From Eubacterium sp. UBA5416 (GTDB taxonomy: Bacteria > Bacillota > Clostridia > Lachnospirales > Lachnospiraceae): DNA of 64,000 bases. The stretch lies in contig DHNM01000002.1 in assembly GCA_002409525.1 (NCBI GenBank), forward strand, positions 1 to 64,000. Direction: 5' to 3'. Below are positions 8,812 to 18,377 of the stretch, piece after piece. The notes under the pieces were generated by a model that did not search any database, was not told where the DNA came from, and saw nothing but the letters and a program-made list of their open reading frames with translations. A program made the position numbers and the translations under genes. Every line of letters begins with the position of its first letter. Position 1 is the first letter of the stretch.

Positions 8812-8902
8812 TGACAAAGATGACAGCCTGTAAAACTCCTCCTTTATTCTATCAAACATAAAACAAATTTAATAATATGTTTTTTAAATTTATAAAAGAT
8901 GT

Positions 8903-8908
8903 TATAAT
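8903..8908 (+). promoter_or_regulatory. -10 box for the OPT transporter
   Basis: A perfect TATAAT lies about 30 bases before the start codon. A T-rich stretch sits where the -35 would be, without a good TTGACA match. Confidence 0.5.
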
Positions 8909-8938
8909 GATCTCTTAAAAATAAAAAGGAGGTATTTA

Positions 8939-10861
8939 TTGTTGGACAACAGACTGTCAAGAGACTCGTATGGAGGTGTTTCTGGTAAAGATTATGTACC
9001 ATACGTTACGCAGGGACCTAAATCAGGAGGAAATGGTGTCGTATTAACAATCGGTATTGTTATGGCTCTTCTATTTGCAGTGTCAACCGCCTATTCAGGA
9101 ATGAAGTCAGGGCTTACCGTAGCTGCCGGTATTCCCGGGTCAATTATGGGTTCCGCACTGATCGCGGTATTTGCAAAGCAAAAAGGAATACTGGGTAAAA
9201 ATCTGGTTCAGGGTATGGCAAGTGGCGGAGAATCCGTTGCCAGTGGTATCATATTTGTGTTGCCCGCAATTCTCTTAATTGGATCAAAAGTCAATTTTAT
9301 AGAGGGCCTTCTGACCGGAGCATCCGGAGTATTATTTGGAATTGGGACCTGTTCCCTGGTCTACAACTATTTAATTGTAGAAGAGCATGGCAAATTAATG
9401 TATCCGGAATCAATGGCCATCTCTGAAACACTCGTTGCATCCGAGGGTGCTGGAGAATCACTGAAATTCATGGGAATTGGTTTTGGTATCGGCGGAGTGA
9501 TCACTGTCTTTACCAGTTCATTCTTAAATGTAGCCAATCATGTAATCAGTGTCGTACATGAAACCTTTTACAAGTGGAAATTCGAAATGGAAGCCAATCC
9601 TTTATTACTGGGCATCGGTTTTATTGTTGGTATGGATGTTTCTCTGACCATGTTTGCCGGATCCATCCTGGCTAACTTTGCCATACTTCCGTTAATCGGC
9701 TACTTTGCAGAATTCGGAAGACAGGGAGCAGCCATATGGAATGATCCAGAGGTTAGCATAAGCGCAATGCAGGTATCCGATATAGCTAACAGCTATGTAA
9801 AGTATATAGGTGCGGGGATGATGCTTGCGGGCGGAATTATCGGTGCCTTAAAACTCATTCCAACGGTAGTATCTTCCATTAAGGAGACTCTTCATGCAAA
9901 GTCTTCCGCAAATGGAAACAGCTCATCTCTTCAAAGTATCATTCTACTTGCCGGTATCATACTAGCCTTTGTAGGTGGATTTACAGCGTCCGGTCACAAC
10001 ATGCTTATGGCAATCCTGGCAACTGTTTTGTCAATCATCTTATCCCTGCTGTTCGTTATCGTCTCCGGCCGTTTAACCGGTACTATTGGAACATCCAACC
10101 TCCCTGTATCCGGTATGACAATTGCATCCATCGTCGTAGTTACTTTATTATTTGTATCCATGGGATGGAAGGGAACCGGCAGTAATAAAGCATTGCTTTT
10201 ATTTGGTACCTTTATTGTTACAGCTATTTCGGTTGCCGGTGGCTATTCCCAATCACAAAAAGTTACTTTTGTAATCGGTGGTGATAAAAAGGAAATGGAC
10301 AAATACTTCACTTTATCCGGATTAACTGGTGTTGCAGCGGTTGTCGGCACTATATTGTTACTTTCGAAGCAGCTCGCAATGACTGGTGATGATGTTTCTT
10401 TTGCATTGCCGCAGGCAAATCTAATATCTACACTGACCTCTGGAATCATGTCAGGAAAATTACCCTGGGGAATGATTATTGTGGGGATCGTAATAGGATT
10501 GGTTTTATATATGGTAAATATTCCAATTATGACATTTGCCATAGGTTTCTATCTTCCAATCTCTACAACTTCAATTATCTTAGTAGGAGCTCTCATTCGT
10601 CTGCTCATTGAAAAATCCTCTAAAACTGTTAAAGAAATGGAGGCCAGGGTTTCGAATGGCATAAGCTTATCATCCGGACTTGTCGCCGGGGGGTCTATTA
10701 TAGGCCTGATTGGTATTATATTTCAGCTTACCGGAATTGTAAAAGGCAACGCTCCAAGTGGATTTTTTGCCTCCAATGGAATGGCAGTAATCATACTAGC
10801 CGTATTGGTTGCAGCCACTATCATAACGCTTATGAAGAGTAAAGTTAAAGATGATCGATAA
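8939..10861 (+). CDS. OPT-family oligopeptide/siderophore transporter
   Basis: This 640-residue integral membrane protein has many hydrophobic segments across its whole length. It shows the N-terminal YVPY block and GLTVAAGIPGSIMG motif seen in bacterial OPT/YSL proteins. Such proteins import small peptides or metal chelates by proton coupling. The start is a TTG at 8939, six bases after AAAAGGAGG; a second TTG follows immediately and is equally possible. It overlaps the next gene, which encodes a PqqD-like protein, by 11 bases, so the two are translationally coupled. Nothing links it directly to pectin use. The transported substrate cannot be read from the sequence. Confidence 0.9.
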   Translation: MLDNRLSRDSYGGVSGKDYVPYVTQGPKSGGNGVVLTIGIVMALLFAVSTAYSGMKSGLTVAAGIPGSIMGSALIAVFAKQKGILGKNLVQGMASGGESVASGIIFVLPAILLIGSKVNFIEGLLTGASGVLFGIGTCSLVYNYLIVEEHGKLMYPESMAISETLVASEGAGESLKFMGIGFGIGGVITVFTSSFLNVANHVISVVHETFYKWKFEMEANPLLLGIGFIVGMDVSLTMFAGSILANFAILPLIGYFAEFGRQGAAIWNDPEVSISAMQVSDIANSYVKYIGAGMMLAGGIIGALKLIPTVVSSIKETLHAKSSANGNSSSLQSIILLAGIILAFVGGFTASGHNMLMAILATVLSIILSLLFVIVSGRLTGTIGTSNLPVSGMTIASIVVVTLLFVSMGWKGTGSNKALLLFGTFIVTAISVAGGYSQSQKVTFVIGGDKKEMDKYFTLSGLTGVAAVVGTILLLSKQLAMTGDDVSFALPQANLISTLTSGIMSGKLPWGMIIVGIVIGLVLYMVNIPIMTFAIGFYLPISTTSIILVGALIRLLIEKSSKTVKEMEARVSNGISLSSGLVAGGSIIGLIGIIFQLTGIVKGNAPSGFFASNGMAVIILAVLVAATIITLMKSKVKDDR

Positions 10862-11207
10862 TAATGACGATGTTCTAAAAATTATCTACAAAGTAACAGA
10901 ACGTTTGGAATATAAAGTAGACCAAGATGGTATTGTTACTATAATCGAAAAGCAAGACCACAGGATACAAAGGTTCTTTAGAAAGCTTAGATTCAAAATT
11001 CCAGAATCTAAAAAGATTACTTTAGACGAATATGGTAGTTTTATCTTTTTAAATATAGATGGAACAACGAACGTAAAAGAGCTTGGAGAAGACTTAGAAG
11101 CCAAATTCGGTGATAAGGTCTATCCGCTCTACGAAAGATTATTGTTATTTCTAAATCATATTGATGTAAATTGCCACTATATTGAAAAGTCAAATTTATT
11201 TTCTTAG
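10851..11207 (+). CDS. PqqD-like (RiPP recognition element type) protein
   Basis: The 118-residue protein ends in a PqqD-like winged-helix domain. The pattern ITLDEYGSFIFLNIDGTTNV, then KELGEDLEAKF and a final helix, is the usual layout for such domains at about residues 57-105. PqqD domains bind leader peptides in RiPP maturation. The first 55 residues are charged and not recognised. The ATG lies inside the end of the OPT gene. No radical SAM enzyme, precursor peptide or protease is found nearby, so a classical RiPP pathway is absent. A role as a peptide-binding partner of the transporter is my inference. Confidence 0.75.
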   Translation: MIDNNDDVLKIIYKVTERLEYKVDQDGIVTIIEKQDHRIQRFFRKLRFKIPESKKITLDEYGSFIFLNIDGTTNVKELGEDLEAKFGDKVYPLYERLLLFLNHIDVNCHYIEKSNLFS

Positions 11208-11248
11208 TTTTATCTGGTTCACGCAGCATAAGAGTTAAAAGATAATGA

Positions 11249-11275
11249 GGGGATCCGACTTTCTGTCAGATCCCC
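11249..11275. terminator. Bidirectional terminator between PqqD-like and cohesin genes
   Basis: An 11-bp stem with one mismatch (GGGGATCCGAC with GTCAGATCCCC) around a TTTCT loop lies between two convergent genes and is followed by CCATTTTA on the plus strand. It can serve the OPT/PqqD unit and the cohesin gene. Confidence 0.75.
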
Positions 11276-11342
11276 CCATTTTATACTGCTTAATCTTTTA
11301 ATCTTATTATTTTTCCGATGCTTTTATCTGTCTGCCAACTAC

Positions 11343-12116
11343 TTATTCATCCGACTTTTTCTTCTTCAGTACAGCCAGAGCAATAATCACGGCTGCTGCA
11401 ATCACAACGCCCAGAACCGGGAGCAGGATATTCGTTCCGTCGCCCGTTTTTGCATTTGATGCTTTTTTAGCGCCGGCAGCTGTGCTGCCTGTTCCAGCCT
11501 TTACAGTTTTCTTGTTTTCTGACACATTTGACCCTTTTTCCGGATTTTTCTTCGAATCCTCTTTCGTGGAATCATCCTTCTGGTCATTTCCCGCTCCGGA
11601 AGCAGGTTTCACAGTTCCGTCTTTTTGCATCGTAAGCGTCAAAGGAATACTCGTGCTTTCGACATCCCCGTCTTGCGTGGAAAGTTCTTCCACGGCAGCT
11701 TTGATCGTTATCTCATCTTTTTCTTTCACCTGGTCTTTGACTGCAAATTCCATCTGGTCGAAGCTGCCGTCTCCGCCGAGATTTCCCGCAGACGCAAAGG
11801 TTACAACGATCTCACCTTCGTTTTTGTTGCCGTCAATACAGTCATTTCGAACGAACATGGCCTTTTCGCCAAGGCTTCCGTCTTTATGACCGGTAAGTTT
11901 CAGCTGGTCCGGGTCATAGGTAATCCGAAACTTCCCGTTTGTCAGCTGTTCTCCGCCCTTTTCATTCATATCAACGGTTATGTTCTTCTCATTCTGCCCG
12001 GCCAGTTTCAGTTCCACTGTCACCGGATCGGCAGCATATACATTTGTAGATGTCTCGACCATGAATATTGCACACACCGCCGAAAATACCGTAAGCATTC
12101 GTTTTCCAAATCGCAT
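11343..12116 (-). CDS. Single-cohesin surface anchor protein
   Basis: This 257-residue exported protein has a signal peptide (about 1-28), then a cohesin-like beta-sandwich at about 30-165. The typical blocks are present: GKFRITYDPDQLKLTG, then IVVTFASAGNLGGDGSF and a final strand region. A Lys/Ser/Gly-rich linker follows, then NAKTG (221-225), a hydrophobic segment (229-250) and a KKKK tail. That tail has the layout of a cell-wall sorting signal with NAKTG in place of LPxTG, or may act as a plain membrane anchor. The gene starts 42 bases after a giant enzyme gene ending in a dockerin, so it probably tethers that enzyme to the cell surface. The cohesin call is from sequence pattern and context. 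Confidence 0.8.
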   Translation of the reverse strand: MRFGKRMLTVFSAVCAIFMVETSTNVYAADPVTVELKLAGQNEKNITVDMNEKGGEQLTNGKFRITYDPDQLKLTGHKDGSLGEKAMFVRNDCIDGNKNEGEIVVTFASAGNLGGDGSFDQMEFAVKDQVKEKDEITIKAAVEELSTQDGDVESTSIPLTLTMQKDGTVKPASGAGNDQKDDSTKEDSKKNPEKGSNVSENKKTVKAGTGSTAAGAKKASNAKTGDGTNILLPVLGVVIAAAVIIALAVLKKKKSDE

Positions 12117-12158
12117 GAATCATTCCTCCTAAATCATTTTGTAATGGATGTCATCAAA

Positions 12159-15100
12159 TCATCCGGCAGTATCAAAAGAAGGAGTGATTTCTGCAGCATA
12201 TCTTAAAACTTCTCTTGAATCTTTGGAATCTACCACGTGATCCCGATTTACATCCGCAGACAAGGCTTCGCCCTCACTCAAATCTGTCAATTCTGCCAGA
12301 TACTGTAAGATCATACTGGCATCTTTTGTATCCAACTTACTGTCGCTGTTCACATCTCCGGTTACACGTATATCCATGAGTTTCTCTACAAGGCTCTTTA
12401 CAATCTCGTCTACTTCATTCTGCGTCGCTTCCGTTTTGTCGTTCACCTGTTTTGCCTGTTTTGTAAGGTCATCCAGTCCCTCCAGAGTCTCCGGAACATA
12501 GTGGTCTTTTTCACCGAGAATTTTCTCAGCGCTTTCAATCGCTGTGGCAAGCTCCTCTTTATTTGACATTCTTTTCAGGTTTGACATTGCATCAAGCAGC
12601 GTATCATATACCTGATTGATCTCTTCCTGTGTGCTGTCTTTCTCTTTTAGAATCTTTGCAGCTACATCATACGCATCTTTAAAATCTTTGAGACTTTCGA
12701 CGGTGTATTTATTCTCATTTTTGACGATTTTCTCTGCGCTCTTTACCCGATTCTCCAGATTGGAATAATCATGTTCTTCAATCATGAGTTCCGATACGGC
12801 TTTGGCAAGGTTTGTAAGTGCATGATTGACACTGTTCTGAGTCGCTTTCTTATTGTTATAGACCTTTTCCGCCTTGTTCAGCTGATTTCTCAGGTTCTTT
12901 ACAGATTTCTTCGTGTAATTACCGATATCATCGGAATCTAAGATTTCATTCGCACCGTCAATCGCTGTTTTAAGGCCCGCTTTCGAAGCCGCCGGTTTTA
13001 ACGCATCCAGAGTATTTACTAGATCAATCAATGCTGTATCGGCTTCCTGCTTTGTCGCCTTCTCATTATCATATACGCTCCAGGCCTGATCAGTTTTCGC
13101 AAGGAATGCTGTCCAGTCATCATTTTCCACGAAAAGCTCTGTACCGCTTTCCTGTGTCTCTTTGAGTGAAGATGCATAATCAAGCATCCGTTTCAGTGCA
13201 CTCTTGTCGACAACAACGGCCGGCTCTCCGGTAATCGCACTGACGGTTTTGGACTGGTGAGCACTGCGCCCATTCACCGTGGCTGCAATCCTGTAACTGT
13301 ACTGCGTCAATGCGTCCAGACCTTTGTCGGTATAGATATACTTTCCAGTTTGAACATCTTCTTTCAGTTTGTCAAGTGATATTTCATCAATCTGCTCATA
13401 ATCCCCGTCTTCTTTCGCACGGTAGATCTCATAGCCCTGAACCTCGTGGCCATTCTTTCCGTCGCTTGCTTTGGTAAAATTCAGTGTTACACTATCTCCG
13501 GTAACAGTCTCCTCCGGAATCTCTACCTGAGAAGTGACCAGACCTTCTGACAGTGAATAGCTCAGATGCGGCGGCTGGTTGTACGCCGTATTCTGCCATG
13601 CAAGGCCTTCGCGGTAAACCTGATCTTCCAGCAGGCAGGGAACGACATAATCTGTCTGGATCGTTGTTGAATAGATACGAATCCTGCTGTCATCATCCGC
13701 GCAGCGGAGAATCATCTCTTCTCTCCAGTCTCCCAGAAGATCACCGGAGATTCCCGGATTTCCTTTGGTTCCGTTACTAGTGTAAGCCTCTGTCGAGTCA
13801 AACAGTGTCTCCTGTTTTCCGTTCTGATAATCCCATTTGTAGATATCTGTAGAGATTGGAACATATCCGTCATTTTCATTAAAGACATGATCCTGGATTT
13901 CTCTTAAGAGATCTCCATCCCAGTACATCAGACCATTGGCTGCGGGATTTCCCTGGTTCAGTCTCACAAGATTATCCAATGTGGACGTCGACGCGTAGAG
14001 CGCACCTTTTCCGGAATCCCAGGAGGGTTCTCCGTCTTCCGGATCATAATTGTCCGCCACAATCGACCAGAACTCAGCTCCCGGTGATGTGGGATCAATA
14101 TCATCCGCGGCACCTCTTCCGGTATCTCTTCCGACATAGTAGCCCATCAGAATTTCTCCGGTTGCGGCATCCTGAATCACGACGTGATATTTTGCATTAT
14201 TGCTCTCTTTCACACTCATGACTTCCAGTCCGTCATTCCACTCTACAAAATCAGCGAGGTGAATGGCATCTCCATGTCCGAGAGCCGTGTTATAGAGAAG
14301 GGAGCCGTCATCATCAATTGCCATAGAACCGTAGATAATCTCATCTTTCCCATCCCCGTCTACATCTGCGATCGAGAGGTTATGATTGCCCTGTCCTTCT
14401 GTTTCTTTTCCAATGTCATTCGAGTCAAACACCCATTTGGTACGGATGCTGTCCCCGATTCCGTCACCATCGGTATCAGCCAGATAATAAGCGTTTAATA
14501 CCGTCCTGGTATAGTAGCCTCTGCAGAATACCGCATAAGGAGCTTCTCCGTCGAGGTAAGCAGTTCCGGCTAAGAAACGGTCCACGCGGTTTCCGTATCC
14601 GTCACCCCAGTCGCCTACATTTCCACGCGGCGGGTTGTAATCAGTTGTTCCGATCATGCTTCCGTCTTCACCATTGAACATGGAAAAGTACTCCGGTCCT
14701 GCCAGAACATATCCCCCGCTGCTGCGGTAATCATGATTCTTGCTCACGGTATCTGTGGGAAGTGCGTCTGCATTGCAGGCTCCAACATAATCCGTTTCTT
14801 CCAGACCTTTGTCGGTTCCGTCTTTACTTACATAGGTTGTGCTTCCGTCCGCAGTCTTCACTGCGATTTCGGCTTTTCCGTCTCCGTCATAATCCCATAC
14901 CTGGAATTGTGTGTAATGGGCTCCGGATCGAATATTGACTCCCAGGTCTATTCTCCAGAGTAACTCTACTTTTCCACTTGAAAAGTCGATGTGATAGCCA
15001 TCCAGAATCGTTGTTCCAGTATAGCCGCCGTTAGAGTTATCCTTCGCATTTGACGGGTACCACTTGACAATTAGATCCAGCTGTCCGTCTCCGTCAAGAT

Positions 15101-18100
15101 CACCGACAGACATATCATTTGCAGTGAAATTACAGGTCGTGCCGTCCGGCATTGTCTGGTCTTCTGGTTTGTAAAGCTGAAGTTCCAGATACTTCTCGTC
15201 CCACACATTTGTCTTATGAGATTTCAGTCCCAGTTTCTTATCATCAGCACCTACTACTTTATATACATCTGACGTATCTCCACCCTCATCAAGTAAGTTT
15301 GTTGCTGTGATCTTTTCCGCAATCTTCTTCTTTCCACGGTAAACATCATACGTGTTGTCTTTGGGATCTTTCTCAAAACTTCTCCAGGAAAGATACACAC
15401 CGTGATCATATTCTTTTCCGTCATTGTCTGTGGCAGTGACAACTTCTTCGCCGCCATCTTTTCCTGCAAGGTTGATTGCAACCAGTGCACGGTCACTGAG
15501 AGTCTCCGCTTTCGCCGGAACCGCTTCACCCGTCAAAGGTTTGATCTCAAGAGCATCAGACATTTCACTGGTACCGCCGCCATTCTTCGCCTGTACCTGA
15601 TAATAATAGGTATGATCGGCGAGCAGATCGTGATCCTGGTCAGTAAATGAAGCTTTCCTGCTGGTTCCGATGTTTTTGAAATCGCCGTCAGCGGATTCGG
15701 AACGGTACACTACATACTGTTCTGCCTTTTCATCTGCGTCCCAGGTGATTTTCTTCTCAAAATCAGCAGTTTTCTCTGCTTTTAGATTTGATGGTTTCTC
15801 CGGCACTTCCGCATCCGGGTCCAGAACATCGAGTTTCACCAGATTACTCTGGACCGTCTCGGTCCCGTCTCCCATCACTGCAGTCATGTAGTACTCATAG
15901 CTTTCCCCTACATTTGCAGTCATCGCGCGGCAGGCAAGCTCGTCTTTCTCATATTCTTCTGTTGTAAAGGACTTGATCAGCTTAAAATCCTGCTCAGTTG
16001 CTGTTTTGCCGTAAATGTTGTAGGAAGCCGCATGTTCCACCGGGTTGAATCCAATCAGGAATGTCATCCGGTCACCCTCATAACTCTCCTCCGAGACGGA
16101 TACACCACTGGGTGCTTTTAACACGGAAGTGATTTCACAGCCGTTGAAATATGGATTTGTTCCTCCGATTCCGATATTTAACTGCCCGTCGGTCACTTCA
16201 ACATTGGCAGTCAGAAAACCGAGCGATCTTTTGGCCGATACGGTACCGACTTCTTTGCCTTCCATTGTAAATGCTGATTTGATCGTGGACGTATTCGCAA
16301 GCAGGTCACCGGCATATACCGTCACTTCGTAAGTGCCATTCGGCACATCTACCATAAACTCTCCCGCGGAAAGTGTGAAGTCTTCCGCCATGTCATTGGC
16401 ATCTTCAGCGCCGCTGTTATTCCGGTAACGGCCGTTTGACATCGCTTCTTTGAAACCATATCCGGTCTTCTCATTATAAACAGTGTCATTGTTGACGCCT
16501 GTCCACCCTTCAAGTGTCGGGGAATTGTTCCAGTTGATGTCAAAGCTGTACTCAGAATTCTTCGTCGCAGCCTCCGCCTTGTCTGAGAACTCACCGAGCC
16601 CTTTATCATTGAATCCTCGAACAGCGTAGACGTAATTACTTCCTTTTTCTGCTTTTTTATCCACAAAGGACGTCCCCACGGATACGGAATATTTTTCTGC
16701 GTCGGTAAAGTCTACATCCTCTGCTGTCTCACCGTCTTTTAATTCCTGACGGTAAACGTAGTACATCTCGGACCCTTCTGCTTCCTGCCAGGAAAGAGAA
16801 ACACTGGCAGATCCGGCGGAAACAACAGTAAGACCTTTCACAGCCGCGGGAACATCTGCGATTTCTTCGAATTCCACACGTTTCTTCAGATTCTCAATTG
16901 CCGTCTGATCTGATTCGTCTAATTTATCGGTCTCCATGTTAACCAGTTCTCTGGCAACACACTGTGAAAACTTGTATGCCCCATAGTACTGCAGATGTGT
17001 GTCATCCGTAACACCATTTGCATAGTTTCCTTCATACTCGCCTGGTTTTACGTGAAGAAACAGTGACTCTGCCCCCTCCACGCCAAATGCGTTACAAAGT
17101 TCTATGGATGCTCTGCTGAGATCGATCAGAGGAATGTTCTGCTCCTCGGCCATCTTCCGCATGACATCGCCGTAAGCTTTGAAGTTTTCCTGAAAATTAC
17201 CATCCGCATCATAGCTGTATCTTGCCACCGGTGTCACGAGTACACAAGATGCACCTCTTTGTCTGGCACCATCCACATACTGCTGCATCCAGTATTCAAA
17301 ATCGCCGGGGGATACATAACGGTTGGGTCTTACCGCTGTCGCGTCATTGTGCCCGAACTGTACAAACATATAATCACCCGGTTTGATATCATCGAGAAGC
17401 TCATCCAGTTTTCCTTCCTGAAGGAAGGATTTCGAACTTCTTCCGCCCATCGCGCGGTTTTCGATGATGGCATTCTCTGCTTCATAGACTTCTGCCTGAT
17501 AATATGTACATCCCGTTGCCTCTCTTTGTTCTACCTGATCTCCAAAGAAATTCCAGAGAGTCTCGCCCCATCCTGTCTGTGGCTCAAAATTATCCTCATA
17601 GGTCTGTACGGTTGAATCGGATGCCAGATAAACCGTCGGTTTTTCTCCGGCCTCTTTCTTCTCTGATTCATTAATATCTACTGTTTTGACATAAACTGAA
17701 GTCATGATCGCATCGCTCTCGGAAGTTGAATCTGAAGGGTTGTAGAATTTTAGATCCATCACTCCGTCGATCAGACTGGAACCGAAACTTTCCTGTACTT
17801 CCTGACCTGCCGGTACCACAACATCACCAATTTTTGTGATATCTTCTGCCTTTACAGCCACATGATATTCACTGTCTGTCGGATTCGCAAATGTAACGTT
17901 CACCGTGTATTCCATCGGATCCAGACGTGCCGAAAATCCTGTCGTGTTTTCATACTGATAAACCCCATATCCTGTCTCCTCAGTCTCTGTCCACACCTGA
18001 CTGCCGAGTTTCAGACAGTTATCCCCATCTTCTGCATAAGAGGCCCCCGGTCTCTTATGCAATTCACGTTCGTGGTAGACATTATCTACCCATCCGGCTG

Positions 18101-18377
18101 CCTCCTCCGGATAACTGTAATCCATCAGACCCAGGCCCGTATCATCACTGTAGACATTTTCCACCGTGACGTCTTCTCCAAATGCATAATGGTGAACTGC
18201 TGTATCCTGCGTTTCATCATCCACTGTCGGAACGGGTGCACTCTCTGAGGAACTTTCCGGCTGTTCCCCGGACTCTGTCGTCGTATCGGCCGCAGCCGGA
18301 ACTGCTCCCGGAGCGATCATCGATGCACTCAGCAGGACTGCCAATGCCGGCGATCCAATTCCCTTTGATTTTTTCAC
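12159..18377 (-). CDS. Giant secreted CE12 acetylesterase / PL11 rhamnogalacturonan lyase with FIVAR repeats and dockerin
   Basis: This 2072-residue exported enzyme cuts and deacetylates rhamnogalacturonan outside the cell. Order: signal peptide (1-31); beta-rich module (about 60-236); CE12 SGNH esterase (about 245-482; serine 255, GHND at 342-345, DDTH at 458-461); FN3 (512-605); malectin/CBM-like module (610-752); two FN3 (756-850, 858-947); PL11 lyase (about 960-1620) with many Ca-binding DxDGDG loops; FN3 (1622-1716); four FIVAR-like helical repeats (about 1722-2003); type I dockerin (2005-2062) with two Ca loops, GDVNSDSKLDTKD and ADVNRDHVVDSKD. The start is a GTG seven bases after GGAGGG. 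It lies 42 bases upstream of the cohesin gene and is surely co-transcribed with it. It has no LPxTG or SLH domain, so cohesin binding is the likely means of attachment. Confidence 0.93.
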   Translation of the reverse strand: MKKSKGIGSPALAVLLSASMIAPGAVPAAADTTTESGEQPESSSESAPVPTVDDETQDTAVHHYAFGEDVTVENVYSDDTGLGLMDYSYPEEAAGWVDNVYHERELHKRPGASYAEDGDNCLKLGSQVWTETEETGYGVYQYENTTGFSARLDPMEYTVNVTFANPTDSEYHVAVKAEDITKIGDVVVPAGQEVQESFGSSLIDGVMDLKFYNPSDSTSESDAIMTSVYVKTVDINESEKKEAGEKPTVYLASDSTVQTYEDNFEPQTGWGETLWNFFGDQVEQREATGCTYYQAEVYEAENAIIENRAMGGRSSKSFLQEGKLDELLDDIKPGDYMFVQFGHNDATAVRPNRYVSPGDFEYWMQQYVDGARQRGASCVLVTPVARYSYDADGNFQENFKAYGDVMRKMAEEQNIPLIDLSRASIELCNAFGVEGAESLFLHVKPGEYEGNYANGVTDDTHLQYYGAYKFSQCVARELVNMETDKLDESDQTAIENLKKRVEFEEIADVPAAVKGLTVVSAGSASVSLSWQEAEGSEMYYVYRQELKDGETAEDVDFTDAEKYSVSVGTSFVDKKAEKGSNYVYAVRGFNDKGLGEFSDKAEAATKNSEYSFDINWNNSPTLEGWTGVNNDTVYNEKTGYGFKEAMSNGRYRNNSGAEDANDMAEDFTLSAGEFMVDVPNGTYEVTVYAGDLLANTSTIKSAFTMEGKEVGTVSAKRSLGFLTANVEVTDGQLNIGIGGTNPYFNGCEITSVLKAPSGVSVSEESYEGDRMTFLIGFNPVEHAASYNIYGKTATEQDFKLIKSFTTEEYEKDELACRAMTANVGESYEYYMTAVMGDGTETVQSNLVKLDVLDPDAEVPEKPSNLKAEKTADFEKKITWDADEKAEQYVVYRSESADGDFKNIGTSRKASFTDQDHDLLADHTYYYQVQAKNGGGTSEMSDALEIKPLTGEAVPAKAETLSDRALVAINLAGKDGGEEVVTATDNDGKEYDHGVYLSWRSFEKDPKDNTYDVYRGKKKIAEKITATNLLDEGGDTSDVYKVVGADDKKLGLKSHKTNVWDEKYLELQLYKPEDQTMPDGTTCNFTANDMSVGDLDGDGQLDLIVKWYPSNAKDNSNGGYTGTTILDGYHIDFSSGKVELLWRIDLGVNIRSGAHYTQFQVWDYDGDGKAEIAVKTADGSTTYVSKDGTDKGLEETDYVGACNADALPTDTVSKNHDYRSSGGYVLAGPEYFSMFNGEDGSMIGTTDYNPPRGNVGDWGDGYGNRVDRFLAGTAYLDGEAPYAVFCRGYYTRTVLNAYYLADTDGDGIGDSIRTKWVFDSNDIGKETEGQGNHNLSIADVDGDGKDEIIYGSMAIDDDGSLLYNTALGHGDAIHLADFVEWNDGLEVMSVKESNNAKYHVVIQDAATGEILMGYYVGRDTGRGAADDIDPTSPGAEFWSIVADNYDPEDGEPSWDSGKGALYASTSTLDNLVRLNQGNPAANGLMYWDGDLLREIQDHVFNENDGYVPISTDIYKWDYQNGKQETLFDSTEAYTSNGTKGNPGISGDLLGDWREEMILRCADDDSRIRIYSTTIQTDYVVPCLLEDQVYREGLAWQNTAYNQPPHLSYSLSEGLVTSQVEIPEETVTGDSVTLNFTKASDGKNGHEVQGYEIYRAKEDGDYEQIDEISLDKLKEDVQTGKYIYTDKGLDALTQYSYRIAATVNGRSAHQSKTVSAITGEPAVVVDKSALKRMLDYASSLKETQESGTELFVENDDWTAFLAKTDQAWSVYDNEKATKQEADTALIDLVNTLDALKPAASKAGLKTAIDGANEILDSDDIGNYTKKSVKNLRNQLNKAEKVYNNKKATQNSVNHALTNLAKAVSELMIEEHDYSNLENRVKSAEKIVKNENKYTVESLKDFKDAYDVAAKILKEKDSTQEEINQVYDTLLDAMSNLKRMSNKEELATAIESAEKILGEKDHYVPETLEGLDDLTKQAKQVNDKTEATQNEVDEIVKSLVEKLMDIRVTGDVNSDSKLDTKDASMILQYLAELTDLSEGEALSADVNRDHVVDSKDSREVLRYAAEITPSFDTAG

